From Staphylococcus argenteus (GTDB taxonomy: Bacteria; Bacillota; Bacilli; Staphylococcales; Staphylococcaceae), in assembly GCF_000236925.1 (NCBI RefSeq), contig NC_016941.1, positions 1 to 64,000 on the forward strand: DNA of 64,000 bases. The letters run 5' to 3'. The notes below the pieces were generated by a model, which saw only the letters and a list, made by a program, of their open reading frames with translations, was not told the DNA's origin and did not search any database. Shown piece by piece: positions 14,658-25,570 of this stretch (positions are counted from its first letter, which is position 1; each line of letters begins with the position of its first letter). The position numbers and the translations under genes were made by a program.

Positions 14658-15353
14658 ATGACATCGCATTTAAGTTTCAGGCAAGGCGTAAAAGAATGTA
14701 TTCCTACTTTGTTTGGTTATGCAGGTGTTGGTATTTCGTTTGGCATTGTAGCGGCATCACAAAATTTCAGTATTTTAGAAATCACATTGTTATGTCTTAT
14801 TATATACGCTGGTGCTGCTCAATTTATTATGTGCGCGTTGTTTATTGCAGGAACGCCAATATCAGCGATTGTATTAACTACATTCATTGTAAATTCTAGA
14901 ATGTTCCTCTTGAGTATGTCGCTTGCGCCAAATTACAAAACATATGGGTTTTGGAACCGTATAGGATTAGGTTCATTAGTAACTGATGAAACATTTGGTG
15001 TTGCCATTACACCTTATTTAAAAGGAGAACCCATCAATGATCGATGGCTGCACGGTCTGAATATAACGGCATATTTATTTTGGACAGTTTCATCTGTAGC
15101 TGGGGCTTTATTTGGAAAATATATTTCAAATCCGCAAGCATTAGGTTTAGATTTTGCCATTACAGCCATGTTTATCTTTTTGGCAATTGCACAATTCGAA
15201 TCAATCACTAAGTCACGATTAAGAATATACATTGTATTAGTTATTGTAGTAATTGTAATGATGTTATCTTTAAGCTTATTTATGCCTTCTTACCTTGCCA
15301 TATTATTTGCAGCAACAATTGCGGCTGCGTTAGGAGTGATGATGGAACGATGA
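14658..15353 (+). CDS. azlC: AzlC family branched-chain amino acid permease
   Basis: AzlC is the large subunit of the AzlCD exporter of branched-chain amino acids. The 231-residue protein has about six to seven hydrophobic segments and the family pattern near the N-terminus (FGYAGVGISFGIVAA, then YAGAAQFIMCALF). A strong AAAGGAGGG site precedes the ATG. Its last codons overlap the azlD start by 4 bases, the usual coupled arrangement. Substrate is inferred from the family. Confidence 0.9.
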   Translation: MTSHLSFRQGVKECIPTLFGYAGVGISFGIVAASQNFSILEITLLCLIIYAGAAQFIMCALFIAGTPISAIVLTTFIVNSRMFLLSMSLAPNYKTYGFWNRIGLGSLVTDETFGVAITPYLKGEPINDRWLHGLNITAYLFWTVSSVAGALFGKYISNPQALGLDFAITAMFIFLAIAQFESITKSRLRIYIVLVIVVIVMMLSLSLFMPSYLAILFAATIAAALGVMMER

Positions 15354-15679
15354 CAACGAATATGAACATGTTAATACTTATTTTATTATGCGGCATCGTA
15401 ACATTACTAATTCGAATCATTCCTTTTATCATGATTTCTAAAGTACAGTTACCAGATGTCGTTGTTCGATGGCTTTCATTTATTCCTATTACATTATTTA
15501 CGGCACTGGTCATCGATAGCATCATTCAACAAACATCACATAGCGATGGATATACACTGAATATACCTTATATCATTGCATTAATTCCTACTGTTGTTTT
15601 ATCAATAATTACACGCAGTTTAACTATTACAATTATTAGTGGGATTATTATCATGGCTGCACTAAGATTTTTCTTTTAA
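15350..15679 (+). CDS. azlD: AzlD family transport protein
   Basis: AzlD is the small membrane partner of AzlC. The 109-residue protein has about four transmembrane segments and the family motif LIRIIPF near residue 20. The ATG overlaps the azlC stop, so both are made from one message in matched amounts. Nothing further is visible that fixes the substrate. Confidence 0.88.
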   Translation: MTTNMNMLILILLCGIVTLLIRIIPFIMISKVQLPDVVVRWLSFIPITLFTALVIDSIIQQTSHSDGYTLNIPYIIALIPTVVLSIITRSLTITIISGIIIMAALRFFF

Positions 15680-15887
15680 AAATACTTTAAAATCATTGAA
15701 CAGATATTTAAACTTAGGTAAACTGATATTAATCAGAAAATTCTGATACAAAAATCGTTTGTAGAGATATGGGAAATCATAAATATAAAACGGTTTGGTT
15801 AATCGCATGATTTTGATAACAATGTTTTCAAATGATAAAAAGTAATTCATGACTTAAACTCAACTAAACACATAACAATTTCATATG

Positions 15888-16028
15888 TCTTATTGTGAGA
15901 AGTTGAGGGACTTGGCCCTGTGATACTTCAGCAACCGACTTTATAGCACGGTGCTAAAACCAACGAGTTACTCGAATGATAAGTATATAAACTTCTTACT
16001 TTTCAATAGGGTAAGAAGTTTTTTTATT
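15888..16028 (+). promoter_or_regulatory. SAM-I (S-box) riboswitch upstream of metX
   Basis: The conserved SAM-I core is visible: GAGGGACTTGGCCC, then TGATACTTCAGCAACC, then GTGCTAAAACCAAC and CGAATGATAAG. It is followed by a terminator hairpin (AACTTCTTAC / GTAAGAAGTT) and a T run ending near 16026. Binding of S-adenosylmethionine should favour the terminator and shut off methionine synthesis. Confidence 0.96.
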
Positions 16029-16044
16029 TAAGGAGGAAAGGACA

Positions 16045-17013
16045 ATGACAAATTACACAGTAGATACTTTAAATTTAGGGGAATTTATAACAGAATCTGG
16101 GGAAGTCATAGATAATTTACGTTTACGATACGAACATGTAGGTTATTATGGACAACCATTAGTTGTAGTTTGTCATGCATTAACCGGTAACCATTTAACA
16201 TATGGTACAGATGATAATCCGGGATGGTGGCGAGAAATTATTGATGGTGGATATGTGCCCATCAACGACTATCAATTTTTAACTTTTGATGTCATAGGAA
16301 GTCCATTTGGCTCAAGTTCACCTTTGAACGATGCTCAATTTCCTAAAAAGCTAACATTACGAGATATCGTTAGAGCTAACGAATTAGGTATTCGAGCACT
16401 TGGATATGACAAAATTAATATATTAATAGGTGGGAGTCTTGGTGGTATGCAAGCTATGGAATTATTGTATAACCAACAATTTCAAGTAGATAAAGCTATC
16501 ATTCTTGCTGCTACTAGTAGAACTTCGTCATACAGCAGAGCTTTCAATGAGATTGCAAGACAAGCGATTCATATTGGTGGTAAAGAAGGATTGAGTATTG
16601 CACGTCAGTTAGGTTTTTTGACATATCGGTCATCTAAAAGTTACGATGAACGTTTCACACCAGAAGAAGTCGTAGCATATCAACAACATCAAGGTAATAA
16701 ATTTAAAGAGCGTTTCGACTTGAAGTGCTATTTAACACTGCTTGATGTTTTAGACAGCCACAACATTGACCGCGGTCGTACTGATGTAACCCATGTTTTT
16801 AAAAATTTAGAAACAAAAGTTTTAACAATGGGATTTATTGATGATTTATTATATCCAGATGATCAAGTACGTGCCTTAGGTGAACGATTTAAATATCACC
16901 GTCATTTCTTTGTGCCTGATAACGTAGGTCATGATGGATTCCTACTAAATTTTAATACGTGGGCACCTAATTTATATCATTTTTTAAATTTAAAGCATTT
17001 CAAACGTAAGTAA
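16045..17013 (+). CDS. metX: Homoserine O-acetyltransferase
   Basis: MetX acetylates homoserine using acetyl-CoA as an early step in methionine synthesis. It is an alpha/beta-hydrolase: the nucleophile elbow is GGSLGGMQ near residue 135, and the acid/histidine end is near DDLLYPDDQ and GHDGFLL. The 322-residue length is normal for staphylococci. An AAGGAGG site precedes the ATG. The riboswitch upstream supports the methionine role. From 17,014 to 17,323 I see only AT-rich DNA. Confidence 0.93.
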   Translation: MTNYTVDTLNLGEFITESGEVIDNLRLRYEHVGYYGQPLVVVCHALTGNHLTYGTDDNPGWWREIIDGGYVPINDYQFLTFDVIGSPFGSSSPLNDAQFPKKLTLRDIVRANELGIRALGYDKINILIGGSLGGMQAMELLYNQQFQVDKAIILAATSRTSSYSRAFNEIARQAIHIGGKEGLSIARQLGFLTYRSSKSYDERFTPEEVVAYQQHQGNKFKERFDLKCYLTLLDVLDSHNIDRGRTDVTHVFKNLETKVLTMGFIDDLLYPDDQVRALGERFKYHRHFFVPDNVGHDGFLLNFNTWAPNLYHFLNLKHFKRK

Positions 17014-17323
17014 TATCATTTTATTTGTCTTAAAAATGAGACGTTTAAACTATAGTTACTAAATTTGAATAATTTTAAATAAATGACATAAATAACTAAT
17101 AGAAATGACTGTATCTAAAATGCGATATAGTAATCGTGAAAAATTGAAGCATAATGGCTTTAAAGGAAATAATATAACAATCTAAATGGCATGCGTTGAA
17201 AGATGCAAAACAACAAAAATAATAATCAATTAAATGTGATAGAAAGAGATAACCTATAAATTGTTAATTTCTATTAAAGAGGTTAAAATAATAGCTATAG
17301 TTAAAAATATGGGAGTGGCTTAT

Positions 17324-18247
17324 GTGTTTTCAAAAATACAACCTAAAGCAACAATGATTGCAACAATAATGTTGATATTTGTCGCTTTAGCTTTATATCA
17401 AATGCCTGGTTTAGGACTAGTATTTGCATTATTTGCAACCATACCAGGTATCGTTTTATGGAATAAATCAACACAATCTTTTGGAATTAGTGCACTTATT
17501 ACAGTGATTATAACAACCATTCTAGGTAATACTTTCGTGTTAAGTGCTATTATATTAGTCTTAATCGCAAGTTTAATTATCGGTCAATTATTAAAAGAAA
17601 AGACATCTAAAGAGAGAATTCTATACGTAACAACTGTAGCGATGAGTTTGATTTCATTAATCGCATTCATGTTACTTCAAACGTTCGGGAAAATTCCTTC
17701 CTCAGCAAGCTTAGTAAAACCTTTTAAACAATCACTTCATGAAGTGATTACGATGAGTGGCGTCGATGCAAATATGACCCAAATGCTAGAAGAAGGGTTT
17801 AGACAAGCGACCGTTCAATTACCTGGTTTCATCATTATCATTACATTTTTTATTGTCTTAATTAACTTAATCGTTACATTTCCGATTTTACGAAAATTTA
17901 AAATCGCAACACCAGTGTTTAAGCCACTTTTCGCATGGCAAATGAGCGGAATTTTATTATGGATATATATTATTGTCCTTATATGCTTGTTATTTACAAG
18001 TCAACCAAGTGTGTTCCAGAGCATACTTTTAAATTTCCAACTTGTGTTATCATTAGTGATGTATATTCAAGGTTTAAGTGTTATTCATTTCTTTGGTAAA
18101 GCGAAAGGTTTGCCGAATGCAGTAACGATTTTACTATTGATTATCGGTACATTATTGACACCTACGACACATATTGTAGGATTACTTGGTGTTATCGATT
18201 TAAGTTTGAATTTGAAGCGAATCATGAAAAATAATTCTAAAAAGTGA
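17324..18247 (+). CDS. yybS: DUF2232 (YybS-like) membrane protein
   Basis: This is a multi-pass membrane protein with about eight hydrophobic segments. I prefer the GTG at 17324, 6-8 bases after GGGAGTGG, giving 307 residues; the open frame extends further upstream without a good site. Its place directly before gdpP, rplI and dnaB is conserved across Firmicutes, where the gene is called yybS. The function is unknown. The gdpP frame begins just after its stop, so the two are probably co-transcribed. Confidence 0.85.
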   Translation: MFSKIQPKATMIATIMLIFVALALYQMPGLGLVFALFATIPGIVLWNKSTQSFGISALITVIITTILGNTFVLSAIILVLIASLIIGQLLKEKTSKERILYVTTVAMSLISLIAFMLLQTFGKIPSSASLVKPFKQSLHEVITMSGVDANMTQMLEEGFRQATVQLPGFIIIITFFIVLINLIVTFPILRKFKIATPVFKPLFAWQMSGILLWIYIIVLICLLFTSQPSVFQSILLNFQLVLSLVMYIQGLSVIHFFGKAKGLPNAVTILLLIIGTLLTPTTHIVGLLGVIDLSLNLKRIMKNNSKK

Positions 18248-18261
18248 ATAGAGGTGGAATA

Positions 18262-20229
18262 ATGAATCGGCAGTCCACTAAGAAAGCTTTACTAATACCA
18301 TTTGTCATCATGATTATCACAGCAATTGTTTTAATGGGTGTATGGTTTATCTTTAATAGTCTTATAGCATTAATTGCATCTATCGTTCTTGTCGTGATGA
18401 TTATTGTTAGCGTCATTTTATTTAGACAAGCTTTAATGAAAATGGATAATTATGTAGATGATTTGAGTGCCCAAATTTCAACAACGAATAATAAAGCAAT
18501 CAAACATTTACCAATAGGTATAATTGTTTTAGATGAAAATGACCATATCGAATGGGTTAACCAATTCATGACGGATCATATGGAAGCAAATGTCATTTCA
18601 GAATCTGTGAATGAAGTATTTCCTAACATTTTAAAGCAATTAGATAGAGTGAAATCTGTTGAAATAGAATATAATCAGTATCATTTCCAAGTACGTTATT
18701 CAGAGCATGATCACTGTCTCTATTTCTTTGATATAACTGAACAAGTACAAACAAATGAGTTATATGAAAACTCTAAACCGATTATTGCGACATTATTTTT
18801 AGATAACTACGATGAGATTACGCAAAATATGAATGACACACAGCGTTCGGAAATTAATTCTATGGTGACGCGTGTCATTAGTCGATGGGCGACAGAATAT
18901 AACATATTCTTTAAAAGATATAGTTCTGATCAATTTGTAGCATATTTAAACCAAAAAATATTAGCGGACTTAGAAGAGTCTAAATTTGATATTTTAAGTC
19001 AATTACGTGAAAAGAGTGTTGGTTATCGTGCTCAATTAACATTAAGTATCGGTGTTGGTGAAGGTACTGAAAACTTAATCGATTTAGGTGAGTTGTCTCA
19101 ATCAGGATTGGACTTAGCATTAGGACGTGGCGGTGACCAAGTTGCTATTAAGAGTATTAATGGCAATGTGCGTTTTTACGGTGGTAAGACTGACCCGATG
19201 GAGAAACGTACTCGTGTAAGAGCACGTGTTATCTCACATGCATTAAAAGATATCCTTGCAGAAGGTGACAAAGTTATTATTATGGGACATAAACGTCCTG
19301 ACTTAGATGCAATCGGTGCGGCAATTGGGGTATCTCGATTTGCGATGATGAACAATTTAGAAGCGTACATCGTATTGAATGAGTCAGATATTGATCCAAC
19401 ATTACGACGTGTTATGAATGAAATTGATAAAAAGCCAGAGTTAAGAGAGCGATTTATTACATCAGATGATGCTTGGGATATGATGACATCTAAGACAACC
19501 GTAGTGATTGTTGATACACATAAACCGGAACTTGTTTTAGATGAAAATGTCTTAAATAAAGCAAACCGTAAAGTTGTTATCGATCATCATAGACGTGGTG
19601 AAAGCTTCATTTCTAATCCGTTGTTGGTATATATGGAACCATATGCAAGTTCAACAGCAGAACTTGTAACAGAATTACTGGAGTACCAACCAACAGAACA
19701 ACGTTTAACACGTCTTGAATCAACTGTAATGTATGCAGGTATTATTGTAGATACAAGAAACTTCACATTACGTACAGGTTCAAGAACGTTTGATGCAGCA
19801 AGTTATTTACGTGCTCATGGGGCAGATACGATTTTAACCCAACATTTCTTAAAAGATGATGTGGATACGTACATTAATCGATCTGAACTTATTCGAACAG
19901 TAAAAGTTGAAGATAATGGCATAGCAATTGCCCATGGTTCAGAAGATAAAATTTATCACCCAGTAACAGTTGCGCAAGCGGCAGATGAACTGTTAAGTTT
20001 AGAAGGTATAGAAGCATCGTATGTTGTTGCGAGACGTGAAGATAATTTGATAGGTATATCAGCACGCTCACTCGGTTCAGTAAATGTCCAACTAACAATG
20101 GAAGCGCTTGGTGGCGGTGGGCATTTAACTAATGCTGCAACACAACTTAAAGGTGTTACAGTTGAACAAGCGATAGCACAATTACAACAAGCAATTACAG
20201 AACAATTAAGTAGGAGTGAAGATGCATGA
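18262..20229 (+). CDS. gdpP: Cyclic-di-AMP phosphodiesterase GdpP
   Basis: GdpP hydrolyses cyclic di-AMP and so influences cell-wall and osmotic homeostasis and beta-lactam tolerance. In order it has two N-terminal transmembrane helices (about 8-55), a PAS-like domain, a degenerate GGDEF domain, and the catalytic DHH-DHHA1 module with [11 protein letters not shown] and DHHRRGE motifs; [10 protein letters not shown] closes the DHHA1 part. The ATG at 18262 follows AGAGGTGG and gives 655 residues, the S. aureus length. It overlaps rplI by 4 bases. No truncation is seen; loss of GdpP is known to raise beta-lactam resistance. Confidence 0.96.
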   Translation: MNRQSTKKALLIPFVIMIITAIVLMGVWFIFNSLIALIASIVLVVMIIVSVILFRQALMKMDNYVDDLSAQISTTNNKAIKHLPIGIIVLDENDHIEWVNQFMTDHMEANVISESVNEVFPNILKQLDRVKSVEIEYNQYHFQVRYSEHDHCLYFFDITEQVQTNELYENSKPIIATLFLDNYDEITQNMNDTQRSEINSMVTRVISRWATEYNIFFKRYSSDQFVAYLNQKILADLEESKFDILSQLREKSVGYRAQLTLSIGVGEGTENLIDLGELSQSGLDLALGRGGDQVAIKSINGNVRFYGGKTDPMEKRTRVRARVISHALKDILAEGDKVIIMGHKRPDLDAIGAAIGVSRFAMMNNLEAYIVLNESDIDPTLRRVMNEIDKKPELRERFITSDDAWDMMTSKTTVVIVDTHKPELVLDENVLNKANRKVVIDHHRRGESFISNPLLVYMEPYASSTAELVTELLEYQPTEQRLTRLESTVMYAGIIVDTRNFTLRTGSRTFDAASYLRAHGADTILTQHFLKDDVDTYINRSELIRTVKVEDNGIAIAHGSEDKIYHPVTVAQAADELLSLEGIEASYVVARREDNLIGISARSLGSVNVQLTMEALGGGGHLTNAATQLKGVTVEQAIAQLQQAITEQLSRSEDA

Positions 20230-20672
20230 AAGTAATTTTTACACAAGATGTTAAAGGTAAAGGTAAAAAAGGTGAAGTTAAAGAAGTACCAGTAGGTTAT
20301 GCAAATAACTTCTTATTGAAAAAGAATTATGCAGTCGAAGCAACACCAGGTAACCTTAAACAATTAGAGTTACAGAAAAAACGTGCAAAAGAAGAAAGAC
20401 AACAAGAAATTGAAGATGCTAAAGCATTAAAAGAAACATTATCAAATATCGAAGTTGAAGTATCAGCTAAAACTGGTGAAGGCGGTAAGTTGTTTGGTTC
20501 AGTAAGTACGAAACAAATTGCTGAAGCATTAAAAGCGCAACACGATATTAAAATCGATAAACGTAAAATGGATTTACCAAACGGAATTCATTCCCTAGGA
20601 TATACGAATGTACCAGTTAAATTGGATAAAGAAGTTGAAGGTACAATTCGCGTACACACAGTTGAACAATAA
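20226..20672 (+). CDS. rplI: Ribosomal protein bL9
   Basis: bL9 is a 50S subunit protein that binds 23S rRNA and spans two globular ends joined by a long helix. The N-terminal signature [20 protein letters not shown] is intact and the 148-residue length is normal. Its start overlaps the gdpP stop, and dnaB follows about 30 bases downstream. Confidence 0.97.
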   Translation: MKVIFTQDVKGKGKKGEVKEVPVGYANNFLLKKNYAVEATPGNLKQLELQKKRAKEERQQEIEDAKALKETLSNIEVEVSAKTGEGGKLFGSVSTKQIAEALKAQHDIKIDKRKMDLPNGIHSLGYTNVPVKLDKEVEGTIRVHTVEQ

Positions 20673-20703
20673 AGTTGGATTGAAATAAGAGGTGTAACCA
20701 TTC

Positions 20704-22104
20704 ATGGATAGAATGTATGAGCAAAATCAAATGCCACATAGCAATGAAGCTGAACAGTCTGTCTTAGGTTCAATTATTATCGATCCAGAATTGATTAATA
20801 CTACTCAGGAAGTCTTGCTTCCTGAGTCGTTTTATAGGGGTGCCCATCAACATATTTTCCGTGCAATGATGCACTTAAATGAAGATAACAAAGAAATTGA
20901 TGTTGTAACATTGATGGATCAGTTATCAAGTGAAGGTACGTTGAATGAAGCGGGTGGTCCGCAATATCTTGCAGAGTTATCTACAAATGTACCAACGACA
21001 CGAAATGTTCAGTATTATACGGACATCGTTTCTAAGCATGCATTAAAGCGTAGATTAATACAGACTGCGGATAGTATTGCCAATGATGGATATAATGATG
21101 AACTTGAACTAGATGCGATATTGAGTGATGCAGAACGTCGTATTTTAGAGCTATCATCTTCTCGCGAAAGTGATGGCTTTAAAGATATTCGTGACGTGTT
21201 GGGACAAGTATATGAAACAGCTGAAGAACTTGATCAAAATAGTGGTCAAACGCCAGGTATCCCTACAGGATATCGAGATTTAGACCAGATGACAGCTGGG
21301 TTTAACCGTAATGATTTAATTATCCTTGCAGCGCGTCCATCTGTAGGTAAGACTGCGTTCGCACTTAACATTGCACAAAAAGTTGCAACACACGAAGATA
21401 TGTATACAGTTGGTATTTTTTCACTAGAGATGGGTGCTGACCAGTTAGCAACACGTATGATTTGTAGTTCTGGTAATGTTGACTCAAACCGATTAAGAAC
21501 AGGTACTATGACTGAGGAAGACTGGAGTCGATTCACGATTGCTGTCGGTAAATTGTCGCGTACGAAGATTTTTATCGACGATACCCCAGGTATTCGAATT
21601 AATGATTTACGATCTAAGTGCCGTCGATTAAAACAAGAACATGGTTTAGACATGATTGTGATTGACTACTTACAGTTGATTCAAGGTAGTGGTTCACGTG
21701 CGTCGGATAACAGACAACAAGAAGTTTCTGAAATCTCTCGTACATTAAAAGCATTAGCTCGTGAATTAGAATGTCCAGTTATTGCATTGAGTCAGTTATC
21801 TCGTGGTGTAGAACAACGACAAGATAAACGTCCAATGATGAGTGATATTCGTGAATCTGGTTCAATTGAGCAAGATGCCGATATCGTTGCATTCTTATAT
21901 CGTGATGATTACTATAACCGTGGTGGCGATGAAGATGATGACGACGATAGTGGTTTCGAGCCACAAACTAATGATGAAAATGGTGAAATTGAAATCATCA
22001 TTGCCAAACAACGTAACGGTCCAACAGGAACAGTTAAGTTACACTTTATGAAACAATACAATAAATTTACAGATATCGATTATGCACATGCCGATATGAT
22101 GTAA
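20704..22104 (+). CDS. dnaB: Replicative DNA helicase DnaB
   Basis: The hexameric helicase unwinds the fork ahead of the polymerase (called DnaC in Bacillus). The N-terminal primase-interaction domain is followed by a RecA-like ATPase with Walker A ARPSVGKTAF near residue 205 and the Walker B region MIVIDYLQLI. The length of 466 residues is normal. An acidic insert (GGDEDDDDDSG) lies near residue 410. The start is spaced about 8 bases from AAGAGGTG. Confidence 0.97.
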   Translation: MDRMYEQNQMPHSNEAEQSVLGSIIIDPELINTTQEVLLPESFYRGAHQHIFRAMMHLNEDNKEIDVVTLMDQLSSEGTLNEAGGPQYLAELSTNVPTTRNVQYYTDIVSKHALKRRLIQTADSIANDGYNDELELDAILSDAERRILELSSSRESDGFKDIRDVLGQVYETAEELDQNSGQTPGIPTGYRDLDQMTAGFNRNDLIILAARPSVGKTAFALNIAQKVATHEDMYTVGIFSLEMGADQLATRMICSSGNVDSNRLRTGTMTEEDWSRFTIAVGKLSRTKIFIDDTPGIRINDLRSKCRRLKQEHGLDMIVIDYLQLIQGSGSRASDNRQQEVSEISRTLKALARELECPVIALSQLSRGVEQRQDKRPMMSDIRESGSIEQDADIVAFLYRDDYYNRGGDEDDDDDSGFEPQTNDENGEIEIIIAKQRNGPTGTVKLHFMKQYNKFTDIDYAHADMM

Positions 22105-22111
22105 AAAAGTT

Positions 22112-22158
22112 TTTCCGTACAATAATCATTAAAACGATTTTATTGTACGGTTTTTATT
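22112..22158 (+). terminator. Terminator after dnaB
   Basis: The arms CCGTACAATAA and TTATTGTACGG flank a 12-base loop and are followed by TTTTTATTTTG. Confidence 0.85.
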
Positions 22159-22298
22159 TTGTTCTGAATGGGTTGATATATGTTAAGTTTGTATATTAAA
22201 AGAGATGAGAAAACGACTTAAACCCCTTTATTAAAGGGTTTGTTAACTGTTTCGCTAAATTTATTAACATGATTTTTCTTTTAAAAAGTGTAAAAATC

Positions 22299-22311
22299 AA
22301 TGTTCGATTTT
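22299..22311. promoter_or_regulatory. Possible PurR half-site upstream of purA
   Basis: The reverse strand reads AAAATCGAACATT, which matches the PurBox half-site pattern (AWWWCCGAACWWT) at all but one position. PurR repressors normally bind paired half-sites. I do not see a clear second copy, so this is a candidate only. Confidence 0.4.
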
Positions 22312-22381
22312 CATTTGCATTATGGTCTCGTTATTGGTAGAATATCAAATGGTTAAATGATAAAAACTTGGAGGTGCTCAC

Positions 22382-23665
22382 ATGTCATCAATCGTAGTAG
22401 TTGGGACACAATGGGGAGACGAAGGAAAAGGAAAGATTACGGATTTCTTAGCAGAACAATCGGATGTTATCGCACGTTTTTCAGGTGGTAATAATGCAGG
22501 CCATACAATTCAATTTGGCGGAGAAACATATAAATTACATTTAGTGCCATCTGGTATCTTTTACAAAGATAAATTAGCGGTAATCGGTAACGGTGTCGTT
22601 GTTGATCCAGTTGCACTATTAAAAGAATTAGACGGATTAAATGAACGTGGCATTCCTACAAGTAATTTACGTATTTCTAATCGCGCGCAAGTGATTTTAC
22701 CATATCACTTAGCACAAGATGAATATGAGGAACGTTTACGTGGCGACAACAAGATTGGTACTACTAAAAAAGGTATCGGTCCAGCATATGTAGACAAAGT
22801 TCAACGTATCGGAATTCGTATGGCAGATTTACTTGAAAAAGAAACGTTTGAAAGATTATTGAAATCAAATATTGAATATAAACAAGCATATTTCAAAGGT
22901 ATGTTTAATGAAACGTGCCCATCATTTGATGACATCTTTGAAGAATACTATGCAGCAGGTCAACGTCTAAAAGAATTTGTAACAGACACATCAAAAATCT
23001 TAGACGATGCATTTGTAGCAGATGAAAAAGTTCTTTTCGAAGGTGCGCAAGGTGTAATGTTAGATATCGACCATGGTACATATCCATTCGTTACATCAAG
23101 TAACCCAATTGCAGGTAACGTTACAGTAGGTACAGGTGTAGGCCCAACATTCGTTTCAAAAGTAATTGGTGTATGTAAAGCTTACACATCACGTGTTGGT
23201 GACGGTCCATTCCCAACTGAATTATTCGATGAAGATGGACATCATATTAGAGAGGTTGGTCGTGAATACGGTACAACAACAGGACGTCCACGTCGTGTAG
23301 GTTGGTTTGATTCAGTTGTATTACGTCACTCTCGTCGTGTAAGTGGTATTACAGATTTATCTATTAACTCAATCGATGTTTTAACAGGTTTAGATACAGT
23401 GAAAATCTGTACAGCTTATGAACTAGATGGTGAAGAAATTACTGAATACCCAGCGAACTTAGATCAATTAAAACGTTGTAAACCAATCTTTGAAGAGTTA
23501 CCAGGTTGGACAGAAGACGTAACAAGTGTGCGTACATTAGAAGAATTACCTGAAAATGCACGTAAATATTTAGAGCGTATTTCAGAATTATGTAATGTAC
23601 AAATTTCTATCTTCTCAGTTGGTCCAGATAGAGCACAAACAAACTTATTAAAAGAATTGTGGTAA
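22382..23665 (+). CDS. purA: Adenylosuccinate synthetase
   Basis: PurA joins IMP and aspartate using GTP, the committed step to AMP. The signature [10 protein letters not shown] is at the N-terminus, the GNNAGHT loop near residue 38, and [12 protein letters not shown] near residue 300. The 427-residue length is normal. A GGAGGTG site precedes the ATG. Confidence 0.98.
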   Translation: MSSIVVVGTQWGDEGKGKITDFLAEQSDVIARFSGGNNAGHTIQFGGETYKLHLVPSGIFYKDKLAVIGNGVVVDPVALLKELDGLNERGIPTSNLRISNRAQVILPYHLAQDEYEERLRGDNKIGTTKKGIGPAYVDKVQRIGIRMADLLEKETFERLLKSNIEYKQAYFKGMFNETCPSFDDIFEEYYAAGQRLKEFVTDTSKILDDAFVADEKVLFEGAQGVMLDIDHGTYPFVTSSNPIAGNVTVGTGVGPTFVSKVIGVCKAYTSRVGDGPFPTELFDEDGHHIREVGREYGTTTGRPRRVGWFDSVVLRHSRRVSGITDLSINSIDVLTGLDTVKICTAYELDGEEITEYPANLDQLKRCKPIFEELPGWTEDVTSVRTLEELPENARKYLERISELCNVQISIFSVGPDRAQTNLLKELW

Positions 23666-23701
23666 AACTTTATATAAGTAATACACAATGATTATAAATG
23701 C

Positions 23702-23740
23702 ATGAGCCTTCTATCTTTATTGGTAGAAGGCTTTTATTAT
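23702..23740 (+). terminator. Terminator after purA
   Basis: The arms AGCCTTCTATC and GGTAGAAGGCT are followed by TTTTATTAT. From 23,741 to 24,046 there is no gene that I can support. Confidence 0.8.
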
Positions 23741-24046
23741 GTAATCTTGAAAGTCGATTGTTTTGATGGAAACGATTATTAATGTATAGGTAATATCGCA
23801 TGTCATATATTAGAAGGTTTGTCGCGAAGGTATACAACGAAATAAAGATGAAATATTTAAATGAAAGAATTTTAGTATCGAAAAATAACTATTAAAACAG
23901 CGTAGATACAGTATAAATAAAGGTGATGGAAATAGAAAATTTTCAAAAAGAGAGTAAATTTTATAATAAATAGACTACCAATAAAATGCAATTTTTCACT
24001 TATAACATAGTTCGAAAAATAATAGCAAAATTATGTAAAAAATATC

Positions 24047-24076
24047 TTGTCATGGTAAGTTTGGCTGTGCTATAAT
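24047..24076 (+). promoter_or_regulatory. Sigma-70-type promoter of the tRNA pair
   Basis: A TTGTCA at 24047-24052 and a perfect TATAAT at 24071-24076 are separated by 18 bases, 20 bases upstream of the first tRNA. Confidence 0.75.
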
Positions 24077-24095
24077 CTATCTTGTGCTTAAGAAC

Positions 24096-24170
24096 GGCTC
24101 CTTGGTCAAGCGGTTAAGACACCGCCCTTTCACGGCGGTAACACGGGTTCGAGTCCCGTAGGAGTCACCA
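24096..24170 (+). tRNA. tRNA-Glu (anticodon TTC)
   Basis: A full cloverleaf can be drawn. The acceptor arm GGCTCCT pairs with AGGAGTC, the anticodon loop is CTTTCAC, and the T loop GGTTCGAGTCC is normal. The CCA end is encoded. Confidence 0.97.
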
Positions 24171-24177
24171 TGTTTTA

Positions 24178-24250
24178 GGTCTCGTAGTGTAGCGGTTAAC
24201 ACGCCTGCCTGTCACGCAGGAGATCGCGGGTTCGATTCCCGTCGAGACCG
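24178..24250 (+). tRNA. tRNA-Asp (anticodon GTC)
   Basis: The acceptor arm GGTCTCG pairs with CGAGACC, the anticodon loop is CTGTCAC and the T loop GGTTCGATTCC is standard. The CCA end is not encoded. It is transcribed together with tRNA-Glu. Confidence 0.97.
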
Positions 24251-24254
24251 TACA

Positions 24255-24287
24255 AATGCCTATCCAAGAGGATAGGCATTTTTTTAC
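24255..24287 (+). terminator. Terminator of the tRNA operon
   Basis: The perfect arms ATGCCTATCC and GGATAGGCAT are followed by a run of seven or more T. Confidence 0.9.
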
Positions 24288-24856
24288 GTTTAAAATTATA
24301 TCAATTGAAGACAAATGGACGAATGATAAACAAAATGATTTATCTATTCGTCCATTTTATTTATAATATACAAATTTCTGGTAATTCAGTTGCAATGAAT
24401 TAAAGACAAATGTAAAAAACAAATTCTTTAATTAGATTACCATGTGCCTTTGTTAATATACTACTTCATAGTGATATGCCAATAGCGCCCACCTAACATA
24501 AATATAATAGTATTTATTTTCCTCATATCCACACCAATAGGAATTTCGAATTTTTCGCACCTTTAATAATATAAAAATGATTTCGTGGCCATGTTATAGG
24601 GAAAGACTAATTATTATTACAATACGCCGTGAGAAACTAATAAAAAATATTAATATATAAGTTTATATTGGAAAATAGAATTAATAGCTTATAAATGGTA
24701 AATTATATAATAGGTTACTATACGTTATAAGACGGAAAATGCGCACAATAACAAAAATAGTAAGCGACATCCTGTGATTTTTTACACAAACATAAACGAT
24801 AAAGATCAAAAAATGATAAAATGATATTAATGATTTAAGAAAAGAGGTTTATGCAA
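24288..24856. other. Long AT-rich intergenic region before walR
   Basis: I see no open frame, RNA gene or repeat that I can support in this 570-bp stretch. The wal operon promoter is probably in the last 100 bases, where TTTTTACACA and GATAAAATGA stretches occur, but I cannot place it firmly. Confidence 0.5.
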
Positions 24857-25558
24857 ATGGCTAGAAAAGTTGTTGTAGTTGATGATGAAAAACCGATTGC
24901 TGATATTTTAGAATTTAATTTAAAAAAAGAAGGATACGATGTGTACTGTGCATATGATGGTAATGACGCAGTAGACTTAATTTATGAAGAAGAACCAGAC
25001 ATCGTATTATTAGATATTATGTTACCTGGTCGTGATGGTATGGAAGTATGTCGTGAAGTGCGCAAAAAATACGAAATGCCAATTATTATGCTAACTGCTA
25101 AAGACTCAGAAATTGATAAAGTACTTGGTTTAGAACTAGGTGCAGATGACTATGTAACGAAACCATTTAGTACGCGTGAATTAATTGCACGTGTGAAAGC
25201 TAATTTACGCCGTCATTACTCACAACCAGCGCAAGACACTGGGAACGTGACGAATGAAATCACAATTAAAGATATTGTGATTTATCCTGACGCATATTCT
25301 ATTAAAAAACGTGGCGAAGATATTGAATTAACACATCGTGAATTTGAATTGTTTCATTATTTATCAAAACATATGGGGCAAGTTATGACACGTGAACATT
25401 TATTACAAACAGTATGGGGCTATGATTACTTTGGCGATGTACGTACAGTCGATGTAACGATTCGTCGTTTACGTGAAAAAATTGAAGATGATCCGTCACA
25501 TCCTGAATATATTGTTACGCGTAGAGGCGTTGGATATTTCCTCCAACAGCATGAGTAG
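24857..25558 (+). CDS. walR: Essential response regulator WalR
   Basis: WalR (YycF) is the DNA-binding half of the essential WalKR system that controls autolysins and cell-wall turnover. The receiver domain has the phosphorylated aspartate in [11 protein letters not shown] (residue 53), and the C-terminal OmpR-type winged helix contains [14 protein letters not shown]. The ATG at 24857 fits AAGAGG with normal spacing and gives 233 residues. The gene starts the walRKHIJ cluster. Confidence 0.98.
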
Positions 25559-25570
25559 AGGTCGAAACGA

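Noticed and set aside
15662..15850. 62-codon minus-strand frame between azlD and the SAM riboswitch
   Set aside because: Low complexity AT-rich DNA without a ribosome site.
22160..22380. Purine riboswitch upstream of purA
   Set aside because: I looked for the conserved aptamer core and three-way-junction pattern and did not find it; only a PurR-like half-site is visible.
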